This document shows positions 1-5,912 of a DNA stretch of 5,912 bases, piece by piece; positions within the stretch are counted from its first letter, which is position 1, and each line of letters begins with the position of its first letter. The stretch comes from Deltaproteobacteria bacterium. GTDB taxonomy: Bacteria > Desulfobacterota > Desulfarculia > Adiutricales > JAGVGV01. The notes beneath the pieces are model-generated. The model saw nothing but the letters and a program-made list of their open reading frames with translations. It made no database searches and was not told the origin of the DNA. The DNA lies in contig JAGVGV010000544.1 in the NCBI GenBank assembly GCA_020056895.1, forward strand, positions 1-5,912. The letters are read 5' to 3'. Position numbers and translations under genes: made by a program.

Positions 1-389
1 CGTTCCAGGCCGAGATGGGCTTCGGTTTGGATCAGGCGGACGTTGGTCAGGCCGTCCTTGGCCACCCTCCGGAGGGTCCGCTTGGTGGATTCCCAGGCGA
101 TTTCGAGACCCACGTGGTCCCAATCGGTGAAGGCCCGAGCCCGCCGGACCAGAGCCTCGCCGTTGCCATGGCCGATTTCCAGGCACAAGGGCGCCGGCCG
201 GCCGAATTCCGCCGGCCAGTCGAAGGGCCGAGGCCCTTGCATCCAGTGAATCAGGGGGTCCAGCGACCGGTAATACGACGGCCGCTCCCTGAAGGCTCCA
301 TAATCGTTTTCATAAAACGCCACGGAAAACTCCAACATCCACGCAATCCGCACGCCCATGCCCGGGCGTCCGTGGCCGGTGTGTAGCAT
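1..389 (-). CDS. trmB: tRNA (guanine-N7-)-methyltransferase TrmB, 3' part outside window
   Basis: TrmB uses S-adenosylmethionine to methylate N7 of G46 in the variable loop of tRNAs, in the cytoplasm. 129 residues are visible before the left edge. The family signature is clear: FDWPAEFG (56-63), then the SAM-binding motif I LEIGHGNGE (70-78), then VGLEI (93-97), where the Glu follows the second strand, then NVRLIQTEA (116-124). This matches the order FDWPALFG / LEIGFGNGE / GIE / NVRLI known from the family. His74 stands where Phe is common. The C-terminal catalytic half (PDPWPK-like region) is not in the window. The start is uncertain: ATG at 389 is the most upstream start in the open frame (in-frame stop at 486-488), but ATG at 359 and ATG at 338 are also possible, and none has a strong Shine-Dalgarno sequence. 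The gene is divergent from the histidine kinase. Family assignment is firm; the N-terminus is not. Confidence 0.87.
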   Translation of the reverse strand, partial: MLHTGHGRPGMGVRIAWMLEFSVAFYENDYGAFRERPSYYRSLDPLIHWMQGPRPFDWPAEFGRPAPLCLEIGHGNGEALVRRARAFTDWDHVGLEIAWESTKRTLRRVAKDGLTNVRLIQTEAHLGLE

Positions 390-506
390 GAACCCGGCCC
401 GGTTGTATAGGGGAAGATGGCCGGCGTTTCGTGAACGGGGAGGGCCGGCGCCGGAAGACGGCCGAACGAAGCACGCCTTTTCTCTTCATCCCCTCTCCGC
501 CCCCTC

Positions 507-536
507 TTGATCCCGCACGTATTTTCGTAGTACAAG
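507..536 (+). promoter_or_regulatory. Candidate sigma-70-type promoter for the kinase-comEC pair
   Basis: TTGATC (507-512) matches four of six bases of the -35 consensus. TACAAG (531-536) matches four of six of the -10 consensus, with an 18-base spacer. The pair sits at the edge of the only clearly AT-rich patch (519-547) in the 171-base divergent region, just upstream of the kinase start. Transcription would begin close to 543, leaving a short leader. This is a pattern match by eye only; a promoter for trmB on the other strand may share the same patch. The rest of the intergenic region (390-506) is GC-rich and shows only a 10-base palindrome (CCGGCGCCGG, 445-454) that I cannot interpret. Confidence 0.28.
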
Positions 537-547
537 TAAACAAAATT

Positions 548-552
548 GGGAG
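548..552 (+). promoter_or_regulatory. Ribosome binding site deciding the kinase start
   Basis: GGGAG at 548-552 is followed by eight bases and then GTG at 561, which is ideal spacing. The longer reading frame begins with TTG at 546, which would place this site inside the gene. ATG at 567 would be 14 bases away, which is long. GTG at 561 is therefore the preferred start. Confidence 0.5.
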
Positions 553-560
553 ATTACCTC

Positions 561-2561
561 GTGGAAATGAGATCGACCAGGACCCTCCAGACTGATCGCG
601 CCGCCCCATTTCGGTGGTTCATGTTTGTTTTGCTGACGGTCTGGGTCTTTGGCGCCGGTACGGCTCTGGCCCAGCGTACTGTCCGCGTCGGCGTTTATCA
701 GTTTCCTCCGCTGGTCCACACGCTCTCCGACGGCCGGGTGGAAGGCTTGTACATCGATCTTTTGGAAGCCGTGGCCAAGGAGGAAGGCTGGAAATTGGAA
801 TACGTGACCGGCGCCTGGGCCGAATGTCTGGACCGGTTGAAAAAGGGCGATATCGACCTTCAAACGGCCATCGCCATGACCTCGGATCGGCAACGGGTCT
901 ATGATTTCAGCCGTGAAACCGTGGTTTCCACCTGGGGCAGTGTGTACACGGCCCAATCCGGCATTGAATCCCCGCTGGACCTTCAAGGCCGGTCCGTGGC
1001 CGTACTCCGCGGCGACGTGTACAACGAACGGATCCGGGAGCTGCTGAAAGGCTTCAACGTCGCGGCCCGGTTCATTGAAGTGGATGAATACGACCATGCC
1101 TTGGAAATGGCGGGATCGGGCCGGGTGGACGCGGCCGCGGTGGAGCGCTTCTGGGGCGTGGCCCAGGAAGGCCGCTTCGCCGTGAAGCCTACGCCCATCG
1201 TGTTCAGCCCCCTGCGGTTGGTCTTCGCCGCGCCCAAAGGCCGGGGGGACCCGATCCTTCCGACCATTGACCACTATTTAAATGAAAACAAAAACCGGTC
1301 CGATTCGGTGTATTACCGAACGCTGAACCGTTGGACCCAGATTCAGCCGGCGCCGGGGCTCCCCCAATGGCTGCCGGTCAGCCTGGGAATAGCCGTTTTG
1401 GCTCTGGCCTTGATCGTGGGGGCCAACTTCTGGCTCCGGCATCTGGTCCGGACGCGGACCCGGGAACTTCAACGGCGGAATCAGGAACTCGAAGCCGCCA
1501 TCCAGGCCCGGCAGTTGGCCGAAACCGAAGCCCGGGAAAACGCGGCCCGGTTCCAGGCCATCGTGGAAAAGAGCGAGGCCGGTTATTATTTCATAAATGC
1601 CGAAGGCATTATCCAGGATGTGAACGAAGCCTGGCTGAAGATGTATAAAATCGAACACCGGGACCAGATCGTTGGGGAGCATTTCACGGTGATCCAGCGG
1701 CCCGAGGACGAAGCGGCGGCTCGGGAATTCGTAGCCGGGATCATGAGGGGGGATCCGACCTATCTTTCCGGTGAATTCAGCCGCCGGTGCCAGGATGGGT
1801 CCACGGGGTACCATACCTTTTCGGCCCGGCCCGTGCTTCGCGAAGGTCGGGTGATCGGCATCGAAGGCTTCATCATCGACAGCACCCAGCGGCATAAAAT
1901 GGCTCAAGAGCTGCGAGCTTCGCTCAAGGATAAGGAAGTGCTGCTCAAGGAGATCCACCATCGGGTCAAGAACAACATGCAGGTCGTCAGCAGCTTGTTG
2001 AGCCTTCAGGCGGGACGGGAGACCGACCCTCGGGTGGTGGCGGCCTTCGAAGAGAGCCAGCGCCGGGTGTCGGCCATGGCGCTGGTGCACGAATCCTTGT
2101 ACCGATCCCCTTCCGTGGCGGAAGTACAGCTAAACCAATACGTGGACGGCCTGGTCCATTTTTTGGCCGAAGGTTTTTCCGGCCGGCTCGTTCAATTCCA
2201 AATGGAGATTACCCCGGACCTGAAGGTGGGGCTGGATCAAGCCATTCCCTGCGGCCTGGTGCTGAACGAACTGATTACCAACGCCGCCCGGCACGCCTAT
2301 CCCGACCAGTCCGGCGGGGCGGTTCGGATCGAAGCCCGTCAAAAAGAGAACGGTTGGATCGAGATTCTGGTGCGGGATTGGGGCCGGGGTCTGCCGCCGG
2401 ACCTTGACTGGCGGAAAGCCGGCACTTTGGGGTTAAGTCTGGTCCGGAGCCTGGTCGAACGGCAGCTCCTGGGATCGATCGAGGCGAAAACGGACAACGG
2501 CGCCGCGGTCACCTTCACCTTCCCGCTTCAGGGCCGGCCCGCGCCCCCCAACCAGTGTTGA
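561..2561 (+). CDS. Sensor histidine kinase: SBP_bac_3 - TM - PAS - HisKA_2 - HATPase
   Basis: A 666-residue inner-membrane sensor kinase of a two-component system. Residue numbers are from GTG 561. An N-terminal hydrophobic segment (about 18-37) ends in ALA-Q and looks like a signal peptide or signal anchor. A periplasmic SBP_bac_3 (amino-acid-binding-protein-like) domain covers about 40-257. Its TSDRQRVYDFS motif (107-117) keeps the Arg that in LAO-type binding proteins grips the ligand carboxylate (Arg110 here), and Glu195 falls where those proteins have the Asp that binds the amino group. A transmembrane helix spans about 272-291, followed by a charged linker or coiled coil (295-330) and a PAS domain (about 330-442). 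The HisKA_2 motif EIHHRVKNN (464-472) holds the phosphoacceptor, most likely His467. HATPase motifs are NELITNAARHAYP (N box, 569-581), DWGRGLP (606-612) and GTLGLSLVRSL (621-631). It appears complete and intact. No response regulator is adjacent; family members often partner with single-domain or ANTAR regulators encoded elsewhere. It is probably co-transcribed with comEC. The ligand is unknown. Confidence 0.92.
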   Translation: MEMRSTRTLQTDRAAPFRWFMFVLLTVWVFGAGTALAQRTVRVGVYQFPPLVHTLSDGRVEGLYIDLLEAVAKEEGWKLEYVTGAWAECLDRLKKGDIDLQTAIAMTSDRQRVYDFSRETVVSTWGSVYTAQSGIESPLDLQGRSVAVLRGDVYNERIRELLKGFNVAARFIEVDEYDHALEMAGSGRVDAAAVERFWGVAQEGRFAVKPTPIVFSPLRLVFAAPKGRGDPILPTIDHYLNENKNRSDSVYYRTLNRWTQIQPAPGLPQWLPVSLGIAVLALALIVGANFWLRHLVRTRTRELQRRNQELEAAIQARQLAETEARENAARFQAIVEKSEAGYYFINAEGIIQDVNEAWLKMYKIEHRDQIVGEHFTVIQRPEDEAAAREFVAGIMRGDPTYLSGEFSRRCQDGSTGYHTFSARPVLREGRVIGIEGFIIDSTQRHKMAQELRASLKDKEVLLKEIHHRVKNNMQVVSSLLSLQAGRETDPRVVAAFEESQRRVSAMALVHESLYRSPSVAEVQLNQYVDGLVHFLAEGFSGRLVQFQMEITPDLKVGLDQAIPCGLVLNELITNAARHAYPDQSGGAVRIEARQKENGWIEILVRDWGRGLPPDLDWRKAGTLGLSLVRSLVERQLLGSIEAKTDNGAAVTFTFPLQGRPAPPNQC

Positions 2562-2580
2562 GCCCGCGGGTTCTCCGGCC

Positions 2581-5064
2581 GTGCCCCCTTCCCCCCTCCC
2601 TCGGCCGGATGTTTTCACGTACGCCTCCCGGCCGCTCTGTTGGCTGTTGCCTTTTTTTCTGGCCGGCCTGGCGCTGGGGCCTCGGCTGATCCCCTTCGCC
2701 CGCCCGCTGTTTATCGCGGCCTTGATATCCGCCCTGGTTCTTGGGGTCCGGACCGCCTGGAAAAAAGCTCCGGGATGGGTCTGGGCCGGCCTGGTATTTT
2801 TCCTGTTGGGCCTGGCGCTGGCGGCTCAAGCGTTTCGCCCCCCTCAGGACCCCTGGCACGTATACCACCAAGTGGACCGGCCCCGGGTGTTCGGGGGGTA
2901 TCTGGCCGAACCGGCGGCCGTGACCTTTGGCCGGACCCGGCTGGTGGTGGACGTAAAGGAAGTCATGGAAACCGGCGGACCGTCCTCCCCGGCGGCCGGG
3001 CGGATTCAGGTGACCGTGCCCGAAGAAGTCCCCGGCCTGGGTGCTGGGGATTACCTTCGATTTCCCACACGACTGGAACGGTTTCACCGATACGGCAACC
3101 CCGGGGCCTTCGATTATCCTCAATACCAGGCGGCCCGAGGCGTTTGGGCCGGGGGCTATGTTAAATCGGCCCGGTTGGTGGCGGTAATCCGGCCGCCCGA
3201 GGCGGGTTGGAGTTTCCGATCGTCTCTGGACCAGGTCCGGCGGCGGGCCCGGCATTTCATTGAGCAATCCACCAGCCCCCCGGTCCGGGGGTTCCTGCTG
3301 GCCATGTTGATCGGCGTTCGGGGTCAGTTGGAAAACCCTTGGGAGGACTTGTTCCGGCGGCTGGGGCTGTCGCATCTTCTGTCCATTTCGGGGCTTCATG
3401 TGGGCTTGGCCGCTCTGGCGGCCTATCTGCTTTTTTACCGGACCCTCCAGTGGGTCCCGCGCCTGGCCCTCCGGTGGGACCTGGATCGGGCGGCATCGGC
3501 TTTGGCCTTGGGGCCGGTCTGGTTCTATGCCGCCCTGGCCGGGGGTGAAACCCCCACGGTCCGGTCGGCGGTGATGGTCACCGTCTTTCTTCTGGCCCGG
3601 TTGATCAGCCGGAAAAAAGACCCGCTCACCGCCTTGGCCGCCGCCGCTTGGCTGATTCTTCTGCCGCGGCCCGGAGCCGTGTTCGAGGCGTCCTTCCAGC
3701 TTTCGTTTTCCGCCGTGGCCGCCATTTTGATCCTGGGTCCCCGGTTCCCCGGCTCCCCGTTCCGAGGCCCGGCTAAGGGTGGGGACCCCCCCGACCCGGC
3801 TCCGGCCCACCGCTGGCTGTGGGGCTTGACCATCGTTTCCGCCTGCGCCTTGATCGGCACAACGCCTATCGCCGCGTACCATTTCCAGCGGCTGCCTCTG
3901 CTGTCTCTCCCGGCCAACCTGGTTTTCACGTCCATTATCAGCATGGTGGTGGTGCCGCCGGGACTTCTGGCTCTGGCTTTGGCGGGGTTTTGGCCCGCCG
4001 CGGGCGGTTGGCTGTTGGGTCTGATGGAAAAAGTTTTGTGGCTGGTTCTTCCGGGCGTGGAGATGATGGCTTGGGAGCCATCGGAACTGCTGGTCTCCCG
4101 GCCCGGCCCGGTGTTCCTGACGGTTTATTATCTGGCCTGGGGATTGGTGGTGATTCAATGGCCCCGGCGTAAAAAGGTTCTGGCTCTGGGAAGCCTGTTG
4201 GCCTTGGGCGCTCTGGCCGCCTGGGCGCCGACCTGGTGGACGCCGGCCGGCCGCGATTTGAACGTGACCGTGGTGGACGTGGGGCAGGGCCAGGCCGTTC
4301 ATGTCCGGTTCCCGGATGGAACGGAGGCCATGGTGGACGGGGGGGGCTTCGCGGGATCGGATTTCGACGTGGGCGAAAACATTCTGGCGCCCTACCTGCT
4401 GGCGCGGGGCATCACCCGCCTGGACTTCATCGCCTTCAGCCATCCCCAGATCGACCACCTGGGCGGCTTGCTATTCCTGGCCAGGCGGTTCGGTCCCCGG
4501 GAATTGTGGACCAACCAGGCCCAGGGCCGATCCCGGAGTTACGAAAACCTGAGGACCGTGGCCCGGCGCCGGGGCATCACCCAGCCGCCGCTAAAAAACC
4601 TTCACCAGGGCCGGACGTACGGCATGGCCGCGATCCGGGCGCTTTATCCCGAGCCTGATGACCCGGCGTCCGCCGTCCCCGGGTCCACCCGGGACGAAAA
4701 CAACCGGTGCCTGGTGCTGAAGCTGACCCTGGGCCGCCGGGCGATCCTGTTACCGGGGGATCTGGAAGCCGAAGGGGAAGCGGATGTGGTCCGAATCCAC
4801 GGTCCGGCGTTGAAGGCCGATGTTCTGGTGGCGCCCCACCACGGCAGCCGGAATTCGATGACCCCTGAATTCCTGGCGGCGGTCCAACCCGAAGTGGTGA
4901 TTTTTTCGGCGGGCCGGAACAACCGGTTCGGGTTTCCGTCGGACGAAGCCCAGACTAGGGCAAGGAACGCGGGCGCCCGGGTTTACCGGACCGACCGGGA
5001 CGGGGCCGTGGAGGTGACTACGGACGGAGAACGGCTGGATATGAAAACCTGGGGGGAGCGCTGA
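2581..5064 (+). CDS. comEC: DNA internalization competence protein ComEC/Rec2
   Basis: ComEC forms the inner-membrane channel that takes up single-stranded DNA during natural transformation. This 827-residue protein has the full three-part architecture. The N-terminal part has hydrophobic helices (about 20-33, 40-57, 66-84) and an OB-fold-like DUF4131 region ending in NPGAFDYPQY (173-182) and ARGVWAGGYV (185-194). The Competence domain includes the hallmark LGLSHLLSISGLHVG (261-275), ETPTVRSAVM (323-332) and FEASFQLSFS (368-377), plus many helices up to about 548. The C-terminal metallo-beta-lactamase-like domain has VVDVGQGQA (564-572), DGGG (586-589), SHPQIDHLGG (620-629), LLPGDLEAEGE (723-733) and APHHGSRNS (751-759). 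This domain is thought to be the nuclease that degrades the non-transported strand. Gln623 replaces the usual Asp or His of the metal motif. GTG 2581 is the first possible start after the in-frame stop at 2434-2436; no good Shine-Dalgarno sequence precedes it. It lies 19 bases after the kinase stop, so coupling or shared transcription is likely. A proline/glycine-rich loop (387-410) separates helices. It appears intact. Confidence 0.95.
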   Translation: MPPSPLPRPDVFTYASRPLCWLLPFFLAGLALGPRLIPFARPLFIAALISALVLGVRTAWKKAPGWVWAGLVFFLLGLALAAQAFRPPQDPWHVYHQVDRPRVFGGYLAEPAAVTFGRTRLVVDVKEVMETGGPSSPAAGRIQVTVPEEVPGLGAGDYLRFPTRLERFHRYGNPGAFDYPQYQAARGVWAGGYVKSARLVAVIRPPEAGWSFRSSLDQVRRRARHFIEQSTSPPVRGFLLAMLIGVRGQLENPWEDLFRRLGLSHLLSISGLHVGLAALAAYLLFYRTLQWVPRLALRWDLDRAASALALGPVWFYAALAGGETPTVRSAVMVTVFLLARLISRKKDPLTALAAAAWLILLPRPGAVFEASFQLSFSAVAAILILGPRFPGSPFRGPAKGGDPPDPAPAHRWLWGLTIVSACALIGTTPIAAYHFQRLPLLSLPANLVFTSIISMVVVPPGLLALALAGFWPAAGGWLLGLMEKVLWLVLPGVEMMAWEPSELLVSRPGPVFLTVYYLAWGLVVIQWPRRKKVLALGSLLALGALAAWAPTWWTPAGRDLNVTVVDVGQGQAVHVRFPDGTEAMVDGGGFAGSDFDVGENILAPYLLARGITRLDFIAFSHPQIDHLGGLLFLARRFGPRELWTNQAQGRSRSYENLRTVARRRGITQPPLKNLHQGRTYGMAAIRALYPEPDDPASAVPGSTRDENNRCLVLKLTLGRRAILLPGDLEAEGEADVVRIHGPALKADVLVAPHHGSRNSMTPEFLAAVQPEVVIFSAGRNNRFGFPSDEAQTRARNAGARVYRTDRDGAVEVTTDGERLDMKTWGER

Positions 5065-5067
5065 CGT

Positions 5068-5092
5068 TTCGATCCGAAAGGCCTGGATCGAA
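5068..5092. terminator. Inverted repeat in the convergent spacer, possible bidirectional terminator
   Basis: TTCGATCC (5068-5075) and GGATCGAA (5085-5092) form a perfect 8-bp stem with a nine-base loop, four bases after the comEC stop codon. The two convergent genes end at 5064 and 5154, so a terminator is expected here. However, neither strand shows a run of T after the stem, so it is not a classic intrinsic terminator. A second, smaller stem (GGCGG 5130-5134, loop CCGT, CCGCC 5139-5143) lies nearer the Nudix gene. The rest of the 89-base spacer shows nothing recognisable. Confidence 0.3.
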
Positions 5093-5153
5093 CTCGGGAT
5101 GTCCTTTGGACGGAACCGGTCTCCAGGGAGGCGGCCGTCCGCCATCTGCTCAA

Positions 5154-5912
5154 TCACGACCAGACGGACCGCCAGACGGAACCGTCCAATAGAATCTGAA
5201 TGGGCTCCTCGGCCGCGGCGGGCCGCCTGAAACCCGCCGGCGAATAATCGGGATGGCCAGGGAGGCGGAGCCCCAGCCGGGGGCCGTCCATGAACACTTC
5301 GGGCATGATGGGCCGAATTTCCCGTTCCCGAACCCAAGCCCAAAGGCCCTCCACGTTCTGATGTCCGGCCAGTTCTTCCAGTGTCCTAAAGGTGGGCGGC
5401 AACAGCGGCAGGTCGCCTTGCCGGTGGCGGGCCAGGGCATCGGCCGGAGCCAGCCAGACCGATTCGGTCAGTTCCACCCGGTCGTGAACGGCCTGGGCGC
5501 CTTGGGGCAGCCGGGCCAGGAAAAACCGGGTGTCGAACCTACGGGGTTCGGCTTCCGGAGTGATCCACCGGGCATAGGGCGCCAGAGCGTCCAACGCCAG
5601 GAACCAGCCTTCGGTTCGGATCAGGTTTAAAAGGGTCAGGGTCCGGTTGTGCACCGCCACCCGGCACTCGGCCAGCCGATCGGAAACGTCGCCGCCCAGG
5701 TTCATGACCGGCCCGCCATCCCCGCCCACGGCCAAGAGCACGCCGGATTCCTCGAAGGTCTCCCGAAGCGCGGCCAGATGAAGGCCCAACAACCGGCCAG
5801 CCCGTTCTTCGGATTCGCGGAACCGCTCCCTGGCCCAGGGGGCGTTATAGCCTCGGCAACAAGTTCCGTTTTCGGGGTCTTCGTCTTCCGGGTCCAGGCG
5901 GCCTCCGGGAAA
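5154..5912 (-). CDS. NUDT19-like Nudix hydrolase, N-terminus outside window
   Basis: Nudix enzymes hydrolyse X-linked nucleoside diphosphates. The animal NUDT19 branch cleaves CoA and acyl-CoA; the bacterial substrate is not established. 252 residues are visible, read in frame from the right edge at 5912. The frame remains open to the edge, so the apparent TTG start at 5792 is internal. The Nudix box is split: FPGGRLDPEDE (1-11) carries its first half, and RETFEESGVLL (50-60) carries the REXXEEXG half, with Glu51, Glu54 and Glu55 as the expected metal ligands. About 33 residues are inserted between the halves, which is characteristic of the NUDT19 subfamily. Further family-like blocks are ARWITPE (114-120), RFDTRFFLARLP (125-136) and PPTFRTLEEL (172-181). 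The protein ends SVWRSVWS, where the coding DNA holds a near-perfect 12-base tandem duplication. It converges with comEC, so it is a separate transcription unit. Only the short N-terminal strand region before the Nudix box is missing. Confidence 0.9.
   Translation of the reverse strand, partial: FPGGRLDPEDEDPENGTCCRGYNAPWARERFRESEERAGRLLGLHLAALRETFEESGVLLAVGGDGGPVMNLGGDVSDRLAECRVAVHNRTLTLLNLIRTEGWFLALDALAPYARWITPEAEPRRFDTRFFLARLPQGAQAVHDRVELTESVWLAPADALARHRQGDLPLLPPTFRTLEELAGHQNVEGLWAWVREREIRPIMPEVFMDGPRLGLRLPGHPDYSPAGFRRPAAAEEPIQILLDGSVWRSVWS
5157..5180. repeat. 12-base tandem duplication at the 3' end of the Nudix gene
   Basis: Two adjacent 12-base units (5157-5168 and 5169-5180) agree at 10 of 12 positions, with CCAGACGGA identical in both. 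Read on the minus strand they encode SVWR and SVWS, the last eight residues of the Nudix protein. The duplication is in frame and simply lengthens the C-terminus by four residues. Confidence 0.6.

Noticed and set aside
15..386. Plus-strand frame of 123 codons at the left edge
   Set aside because: It is the antisense shadow of trmB, whose SAM-binding motif is plain on the minus strand.
445..454. Palindrome CCGGCGCCGG in the divergent region
   Set aside because: CCGG and GGCC runs are everywhere in this GC-rich window, so a single 10-base palindrome is not evidence of an operator.
546..560. TTG at 546 as the kinase start
   Set aside because: The ribosome site GGGAG would lie inside the gene. 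GTG at 561 has ideal spacing from it and needs no rarer start.
486..2090. Two long minus-strand frames (486-1274 and 1278-2090) opposite the kinase
   Set aside because: They are antisense shadows of a clear kinase gene. They are rich in His, Gly and Pro and lack motifs or convincing starts.
2515..4458. Minus-strand open frame of 647 codons opposite comEC
   Set aside because: Its translation is a low-complexity mix of Gln, Gly, Arg and Pro with no recognisable domain. It mirrors the GC-biased codons of comEC, which is a certain gene on the other strand.
5066..5105. tRNA-like T-arm resemblance (GGATCGAA)
   Set aside because: No acceptor stem, anticodon arm or complete T-loop can be folded around it, and the spacer is too short once the neighbouring genes are placed.
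4750..5343. Minus-strand frame of 197 codons spanning the comEC end and the Nudix 3' end
   Set aside because: It overlaps two well-supported genes in other frames and has no family features.
1..5912. Mobile element, CRISPR array, defence system or toxin-antitoxin pair
   Set aside because: No transposase, terminal repeats, regularly spaced repeats or small paired genes are visible. The window is filled by four known-family genes of similar composition.

Overview
The window comes from a GC-rich Gram-negative bacterium (well above half G+C by eye, with many CCGG and GGCC runs and frequent GTG/TTG starts). The gene content fits a deltaproteobacterium-like (Desulfobacterota) genome. Supporting signs are a periplasmic-sensor histidine kinase of the HisKA_2 type, a full-length three-part ComEC/Rec2, and a NUDT19-type Nudix protein. 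The lineage is inferred from gene style only and is not proven.

Layout: (1) minus strand, positions 389 down to 1: the N-terminal part of trmB, the tRNA m7G46 methyltransferase, running off the left edge. (2) About 390-560: a divergent intergenic region. It is mostly GC-rich, with an AT-rich patch at 519-547 that probably holds the promoter for the rightward genes. (3) plus strand, 561-2561: a membrane sensor histidine kinase with a periplasmic SBP_bac_3 domain, one further transmembrane helix, a PAS domain, a HisKA_2 dimerisation domain and an HATPase. (4) plus strand, 2581-5064: comEC/rec2, the inner-membrane DNA-uptake channel, with an N-terminal OB-fold region, the Competence membrane domain and a C-terminal metallo-beta-lactamase-like domain. 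(5) 5065-5153: a short convergent spacer with an 8-bp inverted repeat. (6) minus strand, from beyond the right edge down to 5154: a NUDT19-like Nudix hydrolase lacking only its extreme N-terminus here.

The kinase and comEC lie 19 bases apart on the same strand and are probably co-transcribed. The kinase looks built to bind a small, possibly amino-acid-like solute in the periplasm and pass phosphate to a response regulator that is not in this window. ComEC would carry single-stranded DNA across the inner membrane. A functional link between them is only suggested by gene order. trmB and the Nudix gene are separate transcription units flanking this pair.

No mobile element, CRISPR array, RNA gene or integration site is visible, and every gene belongs to a known family. 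The points most worth a second look are the kinase-comEC pairing, the Gln in the metal-binding motif of ComEC, an eight-G run in the codons of its DGGG motif, and an unexplained well-initiated small reading frame that overlaps the start of trmB.
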